From assembly GCA_014905825.1 (NCBI GenBank), contig JACGCN010000018.1, positions 558,001 to 622,000 on the forward strand: a DNA stretch of 64,000 bases, in the 5' to 3' direction. The DNA comes from Lyophyllum atratum. Its lineage: Eukaryota > Basidiomycota > Agaricomycetes > Agaricales > Lyophyllaceae. The notes below the pieces were generated by a model that made no database searches, was not told the DNA's origin, and saw only the letters and a list, made by a program, of their open reading frames with translations. Positions 57,582 through 64,000 of this stretch are shown in pieces (position 1 is the first letter of the stretch; every line of letters begins with the position of its first letter). The translations under genes and the position numbers were made by a program.

Positions 57582-60500
57582 ATGCATCCGCGGCGTCCCC
57601 TCTCGCTTTTCCGCTGTTTCTCGACCTCAGCGAGCCCACAGGCCTCCACAACGGTGGGCATCCGGTGAGCGAACTAGCCCCTATAGCCAACCCTAGCTCG
57701 AAGCTCACAACTTCTGCTTGCATGACAGCCGCGAAGATCCGCAACGAATATGGGAGAGGAGGGCCCCGCTAACGCCACGCGCTGTTGAGGACCTTGTCAA
57801 ACATGGTGTAAATGTCGAATTTGAACACTGCGACCGGCGAATATACCAGGACGCAGAATACATCAAGGTATGTCAATTTCCGATCCCCACGGCGTCTCTC
57901 TACACGTGTAACGACATATCCATAACTTTCCATAAGCTGGACCTACGTCATGCATCCTGGGTTTCATGGACCAGATTTGAGTAGTGCGGCCGTTTCTTCC
58001 ATGCGTACTTCACCCCTTTTGCCATCGTTTACTCGTTTTTGTTCAACCACTCACGCAAAAATGGCATAGGCCGGTGCTACACTCAAACCGACTCTAGAGG
58101 ACGCGCATATAATCGTGGGTATTAAGGAAACGCCGCTGAACGAGGTCATAACCTCCCCGGTGGGCTCCACGAGGGCGCGCACCCATTTGATGTTCTCGCA
58201 TACAGCCAAAGGCCAACCATACAATACCCCATTGCTCGCCAAATTTGTGGGAGACGTCTCTCGGAAAGCCTTGCCTGACGGGGACAGCCCTCGGCTCATT
58301 GACTATGAGCTTTTGACAAATGAATCTGACGGCAAACGTACGGTTGGCTTTGGCTGGTTTGCTGGAGGTAAGCAATCCTCTTCTCTCGTACTCTACATTA
58401 GTACTTACTGCTTAGCAACCTATAGTCGCCGGAGTCCTGGAGTCCTTTTCTTCTATGGCGCATTCGCACCTCCAGAACGGTGTCGCTTCTCCTTTCCTTG
58501 TATGATTTTTTCCCTTTCCGCCATTTAGAACCCTAACCCTAAAATGACTCTTGACCTTACCTAGTACACACCGCGACCACATACGCATCCCACATTGAAG
58601 GGTCTACGCGAAGCTTTGAAGAACGTAGGAAGTCAAATCAAGACGAAAGGAACCCCTCCTACCTTGGGCCCTTTCGTGATTGGATTAACAGGGTTGGCAA
58701 ATTTCAAGATAACGGTCCTGAATACGCTAACAACTCGATCAGGAATGGCAATGTCTCGCAAGGGTGTCTTGATATCCTGGCTGAACTACCTATCGAACAC
58801 GTCAGGGCAAGAGACCTCCACTCGTTGGTTACGAACACTGGTGTGTTCTTTTGTTCGAACTTTTTGGCCTACAATCTTAAGTCACTTCTCCAGATACTAG
58901 TCTGCGCAAGGTACATTGATACGTTAAAGCTCTAAAACTTTCTTTCATACTGGATTTAGATATACCTCGTCCATGCGATGCCAAAGGATTACCTGGTCCG
59001 CCTAGATGGTCAGCCGTACGAACGCTCGCACTATTACGCCCACCCCCAATCATACCGTTCCACTTTCTCGGAAACTGTGAGCTCTGTTGTCCTCACCTCG
59101 TTTTTGATATACTTACCATTGGTTTGTAGGTTGCACCCTACCTTACACTCTTTCTGAATGGCACTGGCTGGTCACCCAGTTTCCCGCGACTCATGACGAA
59201 CGAGCAACTATCCGTAGCACTTGATCGTGCGCGGGCCATTGGTGGTGCTCGATTCACGAACATTGGCGACATCAGTTGTGACGTCGAAGTAAGCAGTCCA
59301 GTACCTTACTCACTCCCATAATTGACTCCCTCCCGAAACAGGGTGGCCTCGAATTCCTAACCCGCGCCACGACATTATCCTCCCCTACCTACGAGATAAC
59401 ACCTCCCACCATGCCCGGCGGCCCTCCCCTCCCCTCCATTGAAATGATGTCCGTCGACATCCTCCCAGCCTCCCTCCCCCTCGACGCGTCCCAGCACTTC
59501 TCCGACCACCTTTTCCCGTACCTCGAGAGCCTCATCCGGGGCTACCAGAAGGGCGGCCGTGACAAGCACACGGAGGCTCTGGACCGTGCGACGATCGCGC
59601 AGAGCGGGATGCTGGTGGGCAAGCATCGGTGGCTGCAGGATGCGGTGGACAAGTTCTATGCTGTTGGGTCCGGGGCAGGGAAGAAGGAGAAGGTGCAGCC
59701 GCGCAAGGTTCAGGAACTCAATGTTGATATTGAGGCCTCAAAAGGCTCCGAAAAAACCGCGGGGAAGCCCCTTGTGAAGAAGAAGGTGCTGATGCTTGGT
59801 AGTGGGATGGTCGCAGGTCCTGCTGTTGAGGAGATCGCGAAGAGGGCGGACGTCCAGCTTGTAGTTGGTGGGTCTTGGTTTTCGATTATGCGTCCTTCCC
59901 ACTAATTATCAACATTCACCAATCTTCTCAGCCGGAAATTCGCTGCCGGAGCTCGAGAAACTTGGTGGAGAGTATCTCAACATTCAGTATCGAGCCATCG
60001 ATATGTCAGATCAGGCCGTCATCTCTGGCTTGGTAGCCGAGGCGGATGTCGTCATAAGGCATGTTCCTCACCGCGTGGCCAGAAACGTCTCTCTAAACTG
60101 TACCCATTCATAGTCTCCTCCCAGCCCCGTTCCACCCAGGGGTTGCGAAATTGTGCATCACTCACAAGAAGCACCTCGTCACGGCTTCATACATCTCCAG
60201 CGATATGCGAGATTTACATGATTCGTGCGTCATCTTGCCATCCATTCAGTTCCGTTGATCATGACGCATTTCATGCAGTGCTATAGATGCCGACGTCCTC
60301 CTCCTCAATGAAATTGGTCTGGACCCAGGCATCGATCACTGTTCGGCGATCGATTTAATGTCCACGCTTCGTTCGCAGAAGAAAGACATCATCTCCTTCA
60401 CCTCCTTCTGCGGCGGCCTTCCCGCACCTGACGTCAATCATACGCCCTTGCGTTACAAATTCAGCTGGAACCCCAAAGGTGTCCTTCTTGCCGCTCTTAA

Positions 60501-61529
60501 CCCTGCGAAATTCAAGCTCGACAATGTGGTGTGTTTCCTCATTTTTCTGTGCCTTGACCTCGTCTCAGTAGATTCGCGCTCTAGTTGTTCAGAATCTCGG
60601 AGGAGAATCTATTGAAGAAGGCTTTCCCTAAGGTCCCAATCACTCCGGAATTCGAGTTGGAGGGTCTCGCAAACCGGAACAGCCTCAACTACGCTGATCA
60701 ATATGGTATTGGAAGTGCGAAAACAGTCCTGCGAGGCACCTTGAGGTAGGTGCAACATATTCTCCAATGTTGTCCCTGGCTAAACTCGATGCTATCCTCC
60801 AGATATCCTGGCTTCGCAAGCCTCATGCAATCATTCCGCAGCCTAGGCTTCCTCGACACCAAACACATGATGTACCTCAACTCCTGGCCGGTCTTCATCA
60901 CCAGATGTCTCTCTCACCAAATGGGCACCGACATCGAGTTCAAAGTCACCTCGGCCGCAATCTCTAGCCTCATCGCCCCGGAGAAGGTTCCCGAGCTCCA
61001 CGACGCCCTCGAGTGGCTCGGGCTACTCCCCGCGCCCGGCCGCCGCGAGCTCCTTCCGCCCCTCCCCGCCGGGCGCATGTCCGCTCTCGACATATTTGCC
61101 TACCTCCTCGCGTACAAGCTCGCGTATAAGCCGAACGAACGCGACATGGTCGTGCTCTCTCACGAGATCGTCACGCAGCGCCGGGGCAGCCACGAGAAGG
61201 AGGTGCACACGTCGTCGCTCATCACTTACGGCACGCCGCGGGCGTCGGCGATGGCGCGGACGGTCGGACTCCCTATTGCGATTGCTGCGTTGGGGGTCTT
61301 GGACGGGTCGATTGCAGTGAGGGGCGTGCAGGGCCCGACGGACGCGAGCATCTATAAGCCTGTGTTGCGGGGTCTGGAGGAGCTGGGCTTGGGCATGACG
61401 GAGACGACGCGGGCTGTGGGTGGGCAGAGGACGCTGGAGGAGACTTTGATTGATGGGGTGTATCGTTATGAGGCGGTTGAGCCGGATAGGTCGAAGAGGT
61501 TGGAAGCGGCTGCAGGCAGTGTGCATTAA
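57582..61529 (+). CDS. Fused lysine-ketoglutarate reductase / saccharopine dehydrogenase (AASS-like)
   Basis: Two-domain enzyme of the saccharopine pathway. The start [20 protein letters not shown] looks like a mitochondrial leader. The N-terminal LKR domain reads [85 protein letters not shown] and [18 protein letters not shown] linker ([20 protein letters not shown]) joins it to the SDH domain: [20 protein letters not shown] (Rossmann loop), [85 protein letters not shown] with [32 protein letters not shown] and [16 protein letters not shown]. About 14 exons, roughly 970 residues. Yeast keeps these activities in separate proteins (Lys1 and Lys9); the fused form in animals and plants degrades lysine. 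Confidence 0.9.
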
Positions 61530-62120
61530 GCGCTACGGACGGTCTCATAGAAATATTGTAGTATATTCCGGAGTACCGGTGTTTGATACGCTGTATATAA
61601 AGATGCAAGGATGAATATCATGGAACTAAACATCAATGGCCTCGTGGCGTTTCAAAACAATATGCAACCGCGACTTGCATTCCCGACACGTCAAGAATAA
61701 GAATTTTAGCATGCAGCGGAACCCAAAAAGGTAAGACTCAACGACCCACTCATCATCTCCGTGAGGGCCATTTGCGTTATTGGAAGGAATCTGCTCATAT
61801 AGAACGGTCCCCGTTGTAAACATGGAAGGCCGCCCAACGATTCGGCAAACATCTCCAGCGCAGAAAACGTGTTCCTCACCCAAGAAACCACGGATAGCCA
61901 AAAATCAGTCCATCGGCTTAGTGGGACAATGGAGTAATCGCAGCATATGATTGCTTATCTGTCCGAAGAGCTATCTTCATTACGGCCAACTGACCTCGCC
62001 GACAGCCATGTCTAGTCTTGCTTGTAAACTCATCTGCGTCGTCTATCTTGCGGGCTTTTTACGAAAGTGAGTTGAAGCAAAGGATGGCATGCATGTCGAG
62101 GAAATAAGGGTTCAAGTATG
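61530..62120. other. Gap between two convergent 3' ends
   Basis: 590 bp. A 91-codon minus frame (61626-61901) ends RECKSRLHIVLKRHEAIDV but has no partner exon or motif and lies downstream of the GPI1 stop. I do not support it as a gene. Confidence 0.4.
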
Positions 62121-64000
62121 TCTAGTCGTCATCAATGCGATTGATTGGTATCTTGTTATATCGTATAGAGTAACGAGGGATAGCCGCGAGGTACTGGCCC
62201 GAAAAGAGACATCGAAGGAGGCGCAAAGGGTTGTAATGCTTTGCAAGCCGTGAAAGCAGCCGTACTAGAATCAAGGCCTCGCATGTTCACATACATAAGT
62301 CATTGAGGATAAGCTAGAGAACTCACTGTACTGGAAGAAGATGTACGAAAGTGGAACAGGTTGACTCTATGTCGGTGGTGTGCGCCTGAGTAATGGTCCA
62401 TGGTAGGAATGTGGATTTACCTTGATGACAAGTAACGGATGGTCCACGCCGGATACCTTCTGCATGAGGAAATAGATGCCGCCTATGCGAAATGTCAAGA
62501 TGAGAAACAACATGCGTCGACAACGAGTCCCACCAGGTAAGCGCCAGGGATCCTTCACCCGGAGCATCAGAGCAAATAGCGGGAAGTGATTCATGAAAGC
62601 CAGCAGTGTCTCCAGGCTTGCTTGGAGTATGAGAACACCAAGGCGCATCTGAGAAAGGGCTTGAGAAAAATAAGGCATCTCCAATGTATTGACATTCGTT
62701 ACCAGTGCAAAAAGCGCATAGTACGCCAAAACCGTCGGAAACAGGAAAGCCAATAATGTGAACAGGATCGTGCCGAACAGCAGTTGGTCAAGGTCGTATT
62801 CCCATGAGTCTGTTCGATTGCGAAGAACATTGTAACGCTTCCCTGAAGAACACTATCAGCGAGTACACGTTATTGCCCTTTTCTTCCATACCTCTGAATA
62901 GGTTCCACAAGGATCCAGCCGTCTTTAACATCCTCTGGTACACTGCTCCTGATATGACATAACATACATAGATGTGTGCGGTGAGGAGTGCTAACATGTC
63001 CAGGACGAGAGAGATGGTAAGAGTGACCCCCCCACAACTTAAGACGCCAATGGCATAAATGATGGAGGGTAAATAAGGAGCTCCTTGGTGAAGAAAGCCT
63101 GCCGCGCGCATGAAGCTGAGGAGATATTTCGAAGGCCTGTTATAGGACACACGCACCTCCCCATAGCGTTACCAGCCCGATGAACGTGTGGGAGTAGAAG
63201 CGACTGAGTTCTGTATTGAGCTTCAGCCCAGCAGGCCATGTGTCCAGCCATCGAAGAGCCCAATGGACCCAGTCAATTGATGATCCCTGGAACGCATCAG
63301 ATGAGCCATGAAGAAGACTTAATAGATATTTTGTATGACCTCTACCGTCCGGACCAACATCTGAGATAAAATGATGTGGTTTTCGCAGATGAATGAGCCA
63401 AGCGCGACGCCCATAGTGATATCATTCAATATCAGCCAAACGGTGTTGAAGAAACTAGATCATTGACCATCGTTAGAAATTGAAAGATCTGATGCATGAG
63501 AAACTAACTTTGTATATCGGGCTGAATAAATGTGTATTGGCGTAGATGTACGCCGACGCAAAGCCCCAACCTCAGCAGCAAAAAAATCCGTTTGTTCCGC
63601 CCTGACGTCGATTTGTTGAACTAATGGCATCAGTCAATAGATATCATTGCTGGGCCTACATCGACGTACCTGTTGCTGATATATCCTTCAGAAGCGGTGA
63701 AGAGGATGGCGGGAAGATGGGGATGTTGCAGATCAACGCCAGGACCGCAGATACGAGCTCCAATGGCTGCAAAAGTGCAGTTCCTAACGAGATAAGCCTT
63801 CCTAGGACCGGCTCTTGTAGAGTACGCCTGTGATGTGTCATCTGCAGAGCTTGTTCAACGGTTTTGGCTGAATTGAACTATCGAGGATTTAGCACCCGAG
63901 GTATACCGAACGAGCTCGAAATAACCTGATCAATTATCACTCCGTTAATGCTAGATGTGAAATGTGATGTTTTTGGAGCCGTGAAGTCGTGTTGCGACGA
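62121..64000 (-). CDS. GPI1: GPI1/PIG-Q subunit of GPI-GlcNAc transferase (5' end beyond the window)
   Basis: ER membrane subunit of the complex that adds GlcNAc to phosphatidylinositol, the first step of GPI-anchor synthesis. From the right edge inward, exons read RTLQEPVLGRLISLGTALLQ, QQIDVRAEQTDFFAAEVGAL, FNTVWLILNDITMGVALGSF and DTWPAGLKLNTELSRFYSHT with FIGLVTLW. Next are DMLALLTAHIYVCYVISG, LWNLFRGKRYNVLRNRTDSW with EYDLDQLLFGTILFTLLAFL, YYALFALVTNVNTLEM and SLETLLAFMNHFPLFALMLR. The end reads VPLSYIFFQY, then LAKHYNPLRLLRCLFSGQYL with AAIPRYSIRYN, and a stop at 62121. This order and the NVLRNRTDSWEYDLDQLL block identify Gpi1. Six or more hydrophobic segments are present. The first exon(s) lie past 64000. 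Confidence 0.93.

Noticed and set aside
61626..61901. 91-codon minus frame downstream of GPI1
   Set aside because: It lies beyond the GPI1 stop and has no homology that I recognise or splice partner.

Overview
This window is nuclear DNA of a basidiomycete fungus, most likely a mushroom-forming Agaricomycete. Almost every gene is cut by short GT-AG introns of about 45-65 nt. The families present are typical of that group: DUF6533 membrane proteins, fungal HNH nucleases of the HNH_2 type, CAP59-type mannosyltransferase, MID1, and GMC oxidoreductases. No bacterial operon, CRISPR array or prokaryotic signal is present. All gene models were joined by eye from reading frames and splice sites, so exon ends are predictions. 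The species cannot be named from the sequence.

Layout. 0-1.5 kb: 5' part of CSE1 (nuclear export receptor) running off the left edge. 2.1-15.0 kb: an accessory block holding a DUF6533 gene, three HNH nuclease paralogues (A and B on +, C on -), a different HNH-like gene (X), fragments of DUF6533 and X, an unknown gene, and a CAP59-type glycosyltransferase. Collinear fragments show it grew by local segmental duplication. 15.2-16.6 kb: ornithine carbamoyltransferase. 18.1-21.0 kb: a second DUF6533 gene beside a second, apparently decayed X copy, which repeats the DUF6533/X pairing. 21.1-24.8 kb: TMEM19-like protein and glycogen synthase, in tandem and 68 bp apart.

25.5-31.7 kb: MID1, a GMC oxidoreductase and a secreted protein of unknown function. 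31.7-35.8 kb is gene-poor. 35.8-48.6 kb: an ABC1/MCP2-type mitochondrial kinase-like protein, an MFS transporter, the splicing factor PRP6 and a glutathione S-transferase. 48.8-49.9 kb: an intron-containing tRNA-Arg(ACG) with an unusual hairpin trailer, then a 784 bp TIR element without a transposase, flanked by TA. 50.1-64 kb: conserved housekeeping genes MAM3 and MAK21 (divergent, 186 bp apart), a fused lysine-ketoglutarate reductase/saccharopine dehydrogenase, and GPI1 running off the right edge.

Most single-copy genes (CSE1, ARG3, GSY, PRP6, MAM3, MAK21, the LKR/SDH gene, GPI1) are core cell functions and are not functionally linked by position. The part most worth attention is the HNH/DUF6533 duplication block, with paralogues that have changed residues in the nuclease motif, and the tRNA/TIR-element region.
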